Assembly: GCA_016748015.1 (NCBI GenBank)
Contig: JAAOMT010000664.1
Location: 640,392 to 704,391 of the forward strand
From: Geosiphon pyriformis
Lineage: Eukaryota; Glomeromycota; Glomeromycetes; Archaeosporales; Geosiphonaceae
Length of the DNA stretch: 64,000 nt
Direction of reading: 5' to 3'
Shown: positions 10,366 through 19,700 of the stretch, piece after piece
Layout: the number at the start of each line of letters is the position of its first letter
How positions within the stretch are numbered: position 1 is the first letter of the stretch
Made by a program: the position numbers and the translations under genes
The notes under the pieces: generated by a model
What the model saw: the letters and a program-made list of their open reading frames with translations, nothing else
The model's database searches: none
What the model was told of the DNA's origin: nothing

Positions 10366-12792
10366 TAATAATAAAAAAACTCTTTCTCTCCTAATTTATA
10401 TGATTATAACTAGAGCTAAGAATAAAAAAGCTGCAAATATTACTTTTTCTATAGTAACTAATAAAGTTTTAACATGAAAGAGTCTCTCTGTTATTGAAGC
10501 AGCTAAACAAAACATTTCTTTTAAAAAATATTAGTGAAAAGCTGCCTTTAGCAGCTTCTGATTTAGTTTTTTTACATTTGGTTAGTAGTTCTTTTCCAGT
10601 CAAAGTTCTTTTCAAAAAACACATACAGATTAGTTTTAGTGTTGTCTCTACTACTTTTAAAAGCCCAAAAATTTTTAATAACAAACCAGTCAACAAGTTG
10701 GTCTTTTTCACTCTTATTATTCCCATTACTATTACTATTACTGCTGCTTTACAAATGAGTATAAAAGCCAAAAATTCCAAAAAACAGCAGCTGGTACTCA
10801 CAACTGCTTTGGTGACACCAAACTCCTTTGTAGTTCTAAATAAGATCTTGGATAAAATCTCTACAATAGCAGCCAGTCTTCTTTCTAATATAAATAACAA
10901 CAGCAGTAGTACATTTCTTAAAATGAGCCAAAATCAACTACTGGCTGTATTGCTTGATGTGGTACTCTTTAGCAGATCATTGCCAATATTAGAAACAAAA
11001 CAGTCCATCATTTTAGATGATCTTAAAAATTGGATTAATCAAATGGAAATAAAATCAACTGCTTCTTTCCCAGTTTTTGGTGCTGTTAATAGTAATGCTT
11101 AGGAAAATGTAAATAGTCATTAAAAGTTCTCTGATTGGATGGCCTCTAATCTAATACCTAATATTATATTTAAGATTAAAATGACTTTGCTTGTTTTTTT
11201 GTTTCAGTTGCTGCCTAGTTGTATTGGACTTAAATCTGTTTTATAAGATGTTATTAAGTTGTTCTGTGTGGAATTTGTATCTCAGAAGAGTCTAAACAGT
11301 GCCACCAAAGTGGCCATTAATAATGAAATTTTTCTGACCACTTTTAAGATTGAATGGTCTTCTGGTATGGCCTCTGTTTTTTCTTTTTTTTTGTTAGTTA
11401 CATTTTATAATGTACTTTTAGATACTTTTTCTAATAACATCAAATTCTCTCTAGATGTTTTTAATGTTATTACTTCAATCAAGTTAAAGTTTGCTGGCTT
11501 ATGGCAATATGCTGTGGTTCAATTTTAAGACTCTTTTTCTGCTGCTGCTGCTCTTACTTATTGGTTGGTACTAGTAAAAAAGAACAGTATTAGAATTCTG
11601 TCTTTAGTTAACCAAAAGGAGATTATTACTTTAAAAGATGCTTTCAAAGCCAAGTTGGTTAATCTTTCTTTTGGCTGTACTGCCTTTGAGATTAGTGATT
11701 TGGTCTCTCAAGTTGGTAGCTGTACTTGTTTCATTCTCTGCTCCTTTAAGTCATACCAACATCAACATTTTGCTGTGGTTATTTTTGATTCCTTGGAATC
11801 TTTGAACACTGCTGTTTCAAAAACTAGTACTTTATGTGACTGCTGCATCTGGTAGAAAACTCTTGGATGTTGCTGCTGCTACAAATGTCAAGATTTAAAT
11901 CATTTGACTGTGAACTACAAAGTGTTGTCATCTTTTTTTTTCAAATTTTCTTCCAATTCTGCTGGTGGTCCCAAAATTTTCAAGTCATCTTTTGTTGGAA
12001 CTAAATCTTATGCCAAAGCTGTCACCTCTGTGGTTTTTTCTGTTGCTGTTGTTGCTAATATAGATTTGGCTTTTGCTGTTCCTCCTAAAGATGTTATATT
12101 TCTGTTGTTTGTTGTTTTCTCTGGTTCAGATGTTGCTGTTAATATTAGGTTGGCTTTTCTGGAAACCTATTTTAATGAACTGTCTTTGTTAATAAAATTT
12201 ATAGTTGAGCCTGTGAGTTCTCTGGTTGTGTTGATTACTAAATTACTGTTTACTCCACCTGTCATGGCAGAGGCATTAAAGAAAAGTATGATTAGAATGA
12301 CAATCCAAATTAAAACTATAAGTACTGTGGCTTCTTTGCTGCAAAAAAAATAGTGGACCTCAAAAAAAAAGTAAGAAAGTCTGTTTTATTGATGTATCTG
12401 AAGATAAAAACATGGGTGATAATGATGTTAATAATGATGTTAAAAATTTCTCAGTTTATAATGACATATTTGATGCAATAATAAAATTATGAGAGAATCA
12501 ATTTTTTAGTATCAAATCTAATTCTGATTAAACTGTTAAGTGAATGAATAGTTTTGTTAAGAGTTGTTATAAGCTTGTTTGCATTATAAGTAAGATGTAT
12601 GAATTAGATACATTTAGTACATTAAGTAGCATAGATAGTATTAATATATAGTTAGGACTTTTTGCTTGTGGCTAGTTATATTTTGTAATATTGTATTATT
12701 GAGTAAGCTGGCTTTATAAAAGTGCCAACTATATTGTTAAACAAACTAATAAATGATCAGCATAATTACATGTTAACAAAAAAAAATTCTCT
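10366..12792 (+). mobile_element. ORF1-only LINE (D5) inserted in A3
   Basis: The insert lies between two copies of the A3 pol end, TTTGTTATAATA (10354-10365) and GTTGTGATAATA (12793-12804), a 12-bp target-site duplication typical of target-primed insertion. It holds one long ORF1-like region and a short 3' part ending in an A-run (about 12779-12786). I can find no endonuclease or RT coding between 12353 and the 3' end, although the 5' end looks complete. Sequence D4 (34070-36330) has the same arrangement. Confidence 0.75.
10400..12353 (+). pseudogene. LINE ORF1 protein (D5), RRM-like domain and zinc knuckle
   Basis: This is a nucleic-acid-binding ORF1 of a non-LTR element. It starts at the ATG of MIITRAKNKKAAN (10400), shifts frame near 10530, and then stays in one frame with stops at 11100 and 11526 and a few others up to 12353. 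Residues GLWQYAVVQF (about 11496-11526) match the end of the RRM-like domain of D1 and D2 (LWQKAVVEF). The knuckle near 11875-11915 reads CYKCQDLNHLTVNY, with the last Cys replaced by Tyr. A Val- and Ser-rich C-terminal region follows. Codon usage is less AT-biased than the surrounding A3, so D5 came later. It is broken but still recognisable. Confidence 0.7.
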
Positions 12793-12878
12793 GTTGTGAT
12801 AATACTGATCTAAATAATTAGCAAAACTCAAATATAAATAAATATACTATTTTTAAAACAGAAGTATCTTTAATCAAC

Positions 12879-13221
12879 ATAAACAATTATTTTCTGAATT
12901 AAAACATTCAAAACACTTTTTATATTTTTTATAAATATTGAATCAAAAATTATTTAAACACTACTTTGATCATTGAAAAACAAACTATTATAATTGACAA
13001 CAGTAGAACACATACTGTTATTAAACTAAAGAAAACCACTACTAAAAAAAAATTGGTAACAAAATAGATAAATATCTGCTAGAAAGCATAATAGCAGCAA
13101 TACTTATATCTTCTATTATAATTGAAAAAACAATTAAGAAAATCTTATCCATAGACAAAAACTTGTCATATAGAAAATAACTAAATCTTTATGATTATCT
13201 TTATAAAATTATAGAAGACAT
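12879..13221 (+). pseudogene. ORF3 of A3, 5' part
   Basis: This collinear relic of A-family ORF3 begins at an ATA where A2 has ATG. Readable blocks are NYFLN, then TTLIIEKQTIIIDNSRTHTVI and TTTKKKLVTK, the core ESIIAAILISSIIIEKTIKKILSIDKNLSYRK, and NLYDYLYKIIED, which carries the LYD motif shared with family B ORF3. The solo LTR at 13222 splits it, and it resumes at 14303. Function unknown. Confidence 0.7.
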
Positions 13222-14302
13222 TGTTATCCAAGTAGAAAAACCGATCTAAAGTTATGAAGAAATGTGACCAAAACATGACATAACACAGAATAGTGTACAA
13301 TAATATTGAATAATGTGTTATAACATAGGATAACATGTTATAACACAGGATAACACAAAATAGCATGCAATAACGTTGGATAAACACATTATAACATAGA
13401 ATAATATGTTATAATGTAAGATAACACATAATAACATATAATAATATCAAATAACATGTTATAACATAGGATAACTAGTGATAACATAGAAAAACAAAGC
13501 AATAACAGAAATAATAAAGCAATAACTAGTGATAGTGAGACAATTGAAAGCAATTTTGTAAAACCAAAAGAATGTATAAAAGCAAGTAGTAGTAGAAGGT
13601 AGAAAAAAGAACAGATAGATACAAACCTCTAAACAAGAATCAAATTTCCTTATCTCTTTATTATTTATTATCTTCCCTATTTTATCTTCTAAAATAAACC
13701 AATTATTAAAAAAATCAGAATCACAAATTCATGTTCTCGAACTTTGTGGAATTTATGTAAATTAACCTTTGTCTCGTACCTTTGTTCTAGGACAGATGCT
13801 CTTAACATAACCACCTTGAACAATTAATGATTTGGACCAATCACTCTTGATCACATCAATTGACAATACTAATTTATCTTTCCTTTCTTTTTTTTTTCTT
13901 TTTTTTTCTTATTTTTTGTGGAGTAGCAACATAGTAAAATCAACTGTTTGGAAATAGACTTTGTGATAGCCTGGTAAAAGAGAGAAGCTCCCCCTAAGTT
14001 TTGGATATTAACATTATTTTGTTAGCTTACCAGAAAGGTGAAAAGACAATGCCAGACCTTAATGACTGTACTTGTTAGCTCAGAGAAGAAAACTCACATT
14101 TATGGAAAACATTGTAATCGATAAAAGACAAACTCTATGCCTTATAACCAAAGAACTCAATGGATAAAATCACATCCAAAAATAGATCTTCAGAAACTAA
14201 TAATCAAGACTAAGCCAACAGAATTATGCGAAAAATACATCATTAATAATTGAGAGCACTAAACATTACCATTTCCCATATCTACCAAGTTTACCTGTAA
14301 CA
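13222..14302. mobile_element. Solo LTR, unknown family (F)
   Basis: This 1081-bp insert in A3 ORF3 starts TGTTATCC, ends TACCTGTAACA, and is flanked by the 4-bp repeat ACAT (13218-13221 and 14303-14306). Removing it rejoins the A3 ORF3 reading (IIEDI to KLIKKTTSKIQ). A TATA-like GTATAAAAG lies at about 13574. The first 300 bases contain a TAACATAGGATAACATG tandem repeat. It has more G+C than A3, so it is a later insertion. No coding sequence seen. Confidence 0.75.
13262..13515. repeat. Imperfect tandem repeat, ATAACATAGGATAACATGTT-like
   Basis: About 250 bases consist of short degenerate units built on the words ATAACATAGGATAA and ATGTTATAACA, alternating with ATAACACA. The units vary by transitions and length, so the array is old. 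It lies within the solo LTR and creates a meaningless minus-strand reading frame (13181-13387). Confidence 0.7.
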
Positions 14303-14616
14303 ACATAAAGCTTATAAAGAAAACAACTTCAAAAATACAAGTGAAAATTTTGGACATTATATAATTAAATATCCCAAAAGTTTTAACTATTACATAAAAA
14401 ACCAAAACTCTTATATAAAAATTTGATCTTTTGAATACAAAACTTATTTTAATTTAGGTATTATATACTTTATCTACAAAAAACTTTACCAAATTAATTA
14501 GTTTTAAATTAAACAAAACTCTTTAATTAAACTATTTTTTAAATAGCTTGATTTTGTTAAAGCTTAATTTTTTTAAAGAGAATAATCTTATGATTAAAAA
14601 TCATAGTTTTTATTAG
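14303..14616 (+). pseudogene. ORF3 of A3, 3' part
   Basis: The second half of A-family ORF3 resumes after the solo LTR with KLIKKTTSKIQVKILDII, then VLTIT and LLNTKLILI, KNFTKLISFKLNKTL, and ends over the decayed polypurine tract (14575-14585) and about ten codons into the LTR, with the stop at 14614-14616. It ends at the same place as in A1 and A2. Several stops (Gln or Trp to TAA or TAG) disable it. Confidence 0.7.
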
Positions 14617-15257
14617 TTATTACATATATTAGCCACTAATATTACATAATTAGCCATTTTATTTTTAGATAGTAATTATTAATCTAATTATTAACCTAAT
14701 TATTAAGTTGATTAATAACTTAATTGTTAACTATTTTTAATAGCTATATAAACAATAAGTTTTTTAATTATAACAGTATCAATGATTGAATATAAAAAAA
14801 AAAATAACAATTATTATTTTAATTTTTCTTATATTACTTATTTCTCTTTTTTTATTTTTAAGTATCTAAACATCTTAGAATAAAAAATTACTTGTTGGCA
14901 TTTTTTTTATTCTTTTTTTAATTCATATAATTGTAGTATTTGAAAATTATTAAATAAAATATAATTAAAAAGCATATTTAATATCTAATATTGAATTCTA
15001 AAAATGCTAATATAAAGCATAAAATTATACCAGTGTGTTATTATTTGTTAACAGTACAGACTATCTCTTTATCTTCAAATTTTCTGGTTATTTTTTAAAA
15101 AAAATAGCAATTAAGATATTTTATAAGCTGATTTTATATATTGAATTCATAATTATTTAATTAACTTCTTAAAGTTGAATTTCTTTTGATCTATTCTATT
15201 ATTATACAATTCTGGTTTTTTTTGCTATTTGTTAATTTGTTATTCCAACCTATAATA
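14586..15257 (+). repeat. 3' LTR of A3
   Basis: This LTR aligns throughout with the reverse complement of the A1 and A2 LTRs: TCATAGTTTTTATTAGTTA, then TTAGCCACTAAT, a decayed 12-bp repeat region, AGCTATATAAACAAT (TATA box, about 14741-14755), ATTGAATTCTAAAAATGCTAA, and the end TATTCCAACCTATAATA. It starts TCTTATG where intact copies have TGTTACA. Confidence 0.85.
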
Positions 15258-16427
15258 ATAATATTAATTAAGTTATAACATATTATTTTATAATAAAAAA
15301 TTATAATTAAAATAATATTATTATATTTTGCTAATAAGTATAATTATTAATAATTTTTTATAATAAAAACCATATATAATTAATTAGAATATTTTATGTT
15401 TATATTAAGTATATTATTGTTTATTTTAAGATAAAAAAGTTTTAAAAAAATATTTTTTACATAATTTTAATATTTAAAAATGTAAATTTGTATTAAATAA
15501 ATCTAATATTATTGTTTTATATTTAAGTATAAACAAATTAAACATATTATAACAAAATATAATTTTAATAATAAGTTTTTTAATTATATTAAAAAAAATA
15601 TAATTATGCTTATTAAATAATAACTAATACATATATATATTAAAAAACAGATTTTTATTGCTTATTTTTTTTTAATAAAAAACTTAAATACAGATTGCTA
15701 AAAATATTTTTTCTTAATTTTTATTTGGTATTTTTTTTAATATTAATTATTTACAAATATTAAATTTTTTTAGCAGTTTTAAAAAATATAAAACTAAAAT
15801 TTACTGGTTTAAAATATAGTTTTGTTTATTTTATAAAAAGTTAAAAAAAAATTAAGTAAATAATATAGTAATAAAAAAAGTTTAAATATGTTTATTAATA
15901 GTAAAACTACTAATAATTAAAAATTACTAAAATTTAAAAAGTTAAAATTAAATATAATAATATTATTATTAAGTTTAATAATAAAAATAAACAATTTTGT
16001 TTTGTTTTTAAACATAATAAACTATTATTTCAATAATTAATTTAATTTAAAAATTTATAACATATAATATAAATAATTTTGCAAAACAAAAAAACATTAT
16101 AAAATAATATAAAATTATATTCAATTTGATTTTAATTATTATTATAATTAAATTAAAAAACAAATTTAAACTGTAAATAATAAACATATTTAATAGTATT
16201 TATATTTTTATGTTAAATATATATATAAAATTTTTAAAGTAACTAAAAAACTTTTATTAATTAAAATATTTTTTAAAAATAAGTTTTTTGTAATAATTTT
16301 AAGACTTTATGTTAATGTTTTTGTAAAACCAAAGCAAATATAAGTAAATAAAATCAATTTTTTAATAATTAAGATTAAATAATTTTAAATAATAAAATAA
16401 TAATTTTAATAAAAATAATATTAATAT
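15258..16427. other. AT-rich sequence without recognised features
   Basis: This stretch between A3 and A1 is almost only A and T, with long TA and ATA runs. I found no reading frame, no LTR-like ends and no collinearity with other parts of the window. It may be an even older, unreadable repeat. Confidence 0.6.
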
Positions 16428-17170
16428 TGTTACGAGTTGGAGTAACAAGCTAATGGATAGCAAGGGAGAACAGAATTGTAGGGTAGAAATAATCAAAAGG
16501 AATCTCAACTTTAAAGAGTGAATTAAATAAGTATGGATTTAATGTGTGAGATCAGTCTCATAAAATATCTCAATTGCTATACTTTTCAAAAATAACCGGG
16601 GAATTTAAAGGTAGAGGGATAGTCCATACTGTCAACAAATAATTATACTGATATAATTTTATGCCTTATGTCAGCGCTCTTAGAATTCAATATCAAGTAT
16701 CAAATGTGCTTTTCAGTCACATTTTATTCAATAATCTTCAAATACTTCATTTAATCGTTTCAGGAAAAGGCAGATAAACACCAACAAGAGATCTTTTATC
16801 TTTAAGATGTTCAGATACTTGAAGATAGAGAAAGAGAAATTAGCGATAAGAGAATGTTTGAGATGAAAGTTGTTTTATTATATTTCTTTGATTGTTGGGA
16901 ACATACTTTTCTACAGCTAAGAGACTCATTGTTTATATAGCTATGAAAAGTGGTTAACAATCAGGTCAATGATCAGGTCAATGATCAGATCAATGATCAG
17001 GTCAACGGTCAGGTCATTGATCAAGTCAATGATCAGATCAATGATTAGGTTAACAGTTAGGTCATTGATCAGGTCAATAATTACTATCTAAAAATAGATT
17101 GGCTAATTATATGACATCAGTGGCTAATACATGTGATAACTAATAAAAACTATGAGTTTCAACTGTAACA
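16428..17170 (-). repeat. 3' LTR of A1
   Basis: This is the 743-bp LTR at the 3' end of the minus-strand element. It has TGTTAC and GTAACA ends, a TATA box (TATATAA, minus strand, at 16933-16939), and an array of 12-bp GATCAGGTCAAT units at about 16960-17075. The larger number of these units accounts for much of its extra length over the 641-bp A2 copy. Confidence 0.9.
16960..17075. repeat. 12-bp minisatellite in A1 LTR (GATCAGGTCAAT)n
   Basis: Around ten imperfect copies of GATCAGGTCAAT lie in tandem, differing by single transitions. The right A1 LTR has fewer (about 24000-24090), and the A2 LTRs have two or three (about 25614-25640 and 33113-33142). They sit on the transcript side of the TATA box. 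Confidence 0.85.
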
Positions 17171-17796
17171 TCATCCTCTTCAAAGAGATTAAGCTCTGGC
17201 AAAATCAAACTATTTATAAAATATTCTAATTGAAGGGTTTTATCTAACTTAAAACTAACTAGTTTGTTAAAATTTTTTGTGAATAAAGTGTATAGTACTT
17301 GAGGCAAAATGAGCTTTGTATTCAAGAGACCAAACCTTTGTATAAGAATTTTGGCTCTTCTGGCAATGGTCAAAACTCTTGAGACATTCAACCATATAAT
17401 GTCCAAAATTTCTACTTGTATCTCTGAAGTTGTTTTTTTCATGAGCTTTATGTCTTCTATGATTTCACCAAGACAACCATAGAGCTCTAGTTGTATTCCA
17501 TATGACAAGTTTTTGTCTATGGACAAGATTTCTTTAATCATTTTTTCAATTGTGATGAAAGGTACAAGTATTGTTGCTGTTATGCTTTTCAACAGATATT
17601 TATCTATTTTGCTACCAATTTTTTCTCTTCTGGTAGTTGTTTTCTTTGGTCTGATAACAGTATGTGTTCTACTGTTGTCAGTTATTGTAGTTTGTTTTCC
17701 AATGGTTAGAGTAGCATTTGGATGGTTTTTAATCCAATACTCATAAAGAATATAGAAAGCATTTTGAATGTTTTGATCCAGAAAATAATTGTTTAT
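17140..17796 (-). CDS. ORF3 of gypsy A1, uncharacterised conserved protein
   Basis: This open reading frame of 218 codons lies downstream of integrase and has no stop, the best preserved ORF3 here. The likely start is at 17796, an ATA that is ATG in A2 (26349); the frame is open further up to 17892. The protein is helix-rich, with a basic stretch (RPKKTTTRREK), a hydrophobic segment (TATILVPFITIEKMIKEIL) too polar for a clear membrane span, the motif QLELYGCLGEII, and an acidic end LFEEDDV encoded by the polypurine tract. The last ten codons lie in the LTR. No signal peptide is visible, which argues against an envelope protein. The same ORF occurs in A2, A3 and, more distantly, B and B2. Function unknown. 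Confidence 0.75.
   Translation of the reverse strand: MNNYFLDQNIQNAFYILYEYWIKNHPNATLTIGKQTTITDNSRTHTVIRPKKTTTRREKIGSKIDKYLLKSITATILVPFITIEKMIKEILSIDKNLSYGIQLELYGCLGEIIEDIKLMKKTTSEIQVEILDIIWLNVSRVLTIARRAKILIQRFGLLNTKLILPQVLYTLFTKNFNKLVSFKLDKTLQLEYFINSLILPELNLFEEDDVTVETHSFY
17171..17181 (-). promoter_or_regulatory. Polypurine tract of A1
   Basis: On the minus strand GAAGAGGATGA abuts the 3' LTR. This is the expected primer site for plus-strand DNA synthesis, and it also encodes the acidic residues near the end of ORF3. Confidence 0.8.
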
Positions 17797-17839
17797 GTCA
17801 ATTGAAGATACCTCTGTTTTGGGAATGGTGCATTTATTT

Positions 17840-19080
17840 ATACTTGGTTTTTGCTGATCATTTGGATCAGTATTACCACAACTGGTAACCAATTAGGTTG
17901 TTTGTGATATTTCTTGAGTTGCATGCCATGAACAGAATGATCATTAAAGATTGTTCTGGATTGATCTTGAAGAATATAAGAACCATTGTTCAAAACTTTG
18001 TTGACTATAAAGGGATCTTTCTACTGGCTAGAGAATTTATTACCATAGACATTGTTTCTGTCTGAGCAGTATTCCAAAACTAAGTCACCAATACTTAAAG
18101 AAAGTGTTTTATAAGTTTTCTTCTTTTTAAGCTTTTCTTGGAACTGTTTTATCTTTTCAAAGGCAATTATTCATGCTTCTACAAGTGAGTCAAGAATGGT
18201 ACCAAGTCTCCTTTGCAAAATGTCTTTGTAATTCTCTATTGTGATCTTTTCAAAAGATATTGTCTCAATATCAGTTTCTATTGATAGTGTTGCCATTTGT
18301 CTATAGAGCAAATAAAAAGGTTCATAACTTGTTATGTCATGATTCACAGTTCTATAAGCAAACAAAGCTGAAGGCAGTACTTTGTCCCATAAGTTTGTTT
18401 CTTCACTTGTTTTGGCTAAAATTTTACACAGTGTTCTATTAAAACGTTTTACTAGATCATTTGTTTGGAGGTAATAAGGAGAGGAAAGTTTGTGACATAT
18501 TTCCATTTTTCTACAAAGTTTTTCAACCAGTGTACTGAGAAAAGCTCTTCTTCTATTAGATAAAAGTTCTTTGGAGCAGCCATGGCAACAAATAATATCT
18601 TCATAAATGAAATTAGCAATGGAAATTGCTGTTTGATCTGGGGTGGCTCTTGCTTCTACCCACTTTGTAAGATAGTCAGTAGCTGTAATAATATATCTAT
18701 TGCCATCAGGAGTTACTGTTAATAATCCAACAACATCTATACCAATTCTGTCAAAGGATTGGCCAACAGAGATTGGATAGATGTCTTCTTTGTGATTGGA
18801 TTTTCCTCTTCTTTGGCAAGTATCACAGGTTTTGATGTACTCAGCAATGTCTTTTTCCAAGATAGGCCAATAATAGCAAGCTAAGGTTTTCTGAATTGTT
18901 TTTGTTTTTTCAAAGTGTTCAGCTAATAGATCAGTGTGCATATTATAGATCACAATTTTTCTTTCTTCAAATTTTATGACTCTCTGGAGGTGGTCAGGAT
19001 CTTTTCTGTTTCTTTTGTATAGTTGGTTCTAGCGAATCAAATAGAAATTTGATTGTTTGCACAAATGTTCTCTTTGTTGT
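17840..19080 (-). pseudogene. Integrase of gypsy A1
   Basis: An uninterrupted core of 260 codons spans 18953-18171. The N-terminal zinc-binding part (NMHTDLLAEHF, then CDTCQRRG) is intact. In the catalytic core the first Asp is present (GIDVVG, about 18727-18746), the second is Asn (LLSNRRRAF, about 18550-18570), and the catalytic Glu is Lys (LVKRFNRTL, about 18440-18457). The C-terminal part continues after a stop near 18170 with DLVLEYCSDRNNVYGNKF and KGPFIVNKVLNNGSYIL-like sequence, a GPY/F-type module, to a stop at about 17840. Two of three DDE residues are lost, so it cannot be active. Confidence 0.85.
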
Positions 19081-19199
19081 CAATTGTATTTTGGTGGGTA
19101 TTGTCTTTTATCCAAAAATTCCATTAAGACAGAGTAGTTGTCCAAGTTCATTATTGTGTTTGGTTGTGAGAGAATTACTAATAATTAGGTTGGTTTGGT

Positions 19200-19700
19200 T
19201 TGAGGTAGTTGTACTGTCACTGGATGATAAGTCTAGAGAAAGCATTAGCATTTTGATGATGTGCTTCTTTGTGATGTTTAATATCATAGTCGAATTCATC
19301 CAAGTGGAGTATCCAGTAAGTTATTCTTTTATGTTCCAGCTTCTTTTTGTTGTATAACCAAACCAAAGCTTGGTGATCTGTTACTACCAGGAATTTGGCA
19401 CCAAGAAGATATTTGTTCCAATAACTAGTAGCCCATACTACTGCCAGGCATTCTTGTTCAGTCACTAAGTAGTTCTGCTCTGCTAGTGAGAGAGTTCTAC
19501 TAGTATATGCTATGGCATGTTCTTTGCTATCTTCATCTTTCTGGAATAGAACAGCTCCAAGTCTATAGCCAGATGTATTAGTGTAGAGGATGAAAGGTTG
19601 ATCTAGATTAGGTTGCTTCAGAATTGGTTCAGTGACTAGTTTTTCCTTTAGAGTTTCAAAAGCTTTTTATTGGTGTGTGCCCTAATGATAGTTGATGTTT
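19200..19700 (-). pseudogene. RNase H of gypsy A1
   Basis: The clearest part, 19465-19217, reads EQECLAVVWATSYWNKYLLG, then VVTDHQALVWLYNKKK, HLDEFDYDIKHHKEAHHQNA and NAFSRL. The final Asp of the usual ADALSR motif is Asn, and the frame changes before integrase. The upstream part (TNTSGYRLGAVLFQKDEDS and AYTSRTLSLAEQNYLV) lies between 19600 and 19466, also with a stop. It follows RT directly, as in other gypsy polyproteins. Confidence 0.8.

Larger units (their letters stand above)
6623..15257 (+). mobile_element. Ty3/gypsy element A3, old decayed copy
   Basis: This + strand relic belongs to the family of A1 and A2. It begins in the window at the junction with B2 and runs through protease, RT, RNase H, integrase, ORF3 and a 3' LTR ending at 15257. 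Gag and the 5' LTR must lie left of the window, beyond B2. Three later insertions interrupt it: B2 at its 5' edge, LINE D5 at 10366-12792, and a solo LTR at 13222-14302. Its sequence is heavily enriched in TAA, TAG and Asn/Lys codons compared with A1 and A2, making it the oldest A copy here. Confidence 0.85.

Noticed and set aside
10469-10900. 143-codon minus-strand frame
   Set aside because: It lies antisense to the LINE ORF1 of D5, which has homologues in D4, D1 and D2. The antisense frame has no recognisable motif.
13181-13387. 68-codon minus-strand frame rich in Cys, Tyr and Val
   Set aside because: It is produced by the TAACATAGGATAACATG tandem repeat.
16960-17075. CRISPR-like or satellite array
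   Set aside because: The repeats are contiguous 12-mers without spacers, inside an LTR of a eukaryotic retrotransposon.
17140-17796. ORF3 as an envelope protein
   Set aside because: It has the position of env, but there is no signal peptide, no clear transmembrane segment and no Cys-rich ectodomain.
18953-19300. Programmed frameshift between RNase H and integrase in family A
   Set aside because: A1 and A2 shift in opposite directions (-1 and +1), so these are separate indels.
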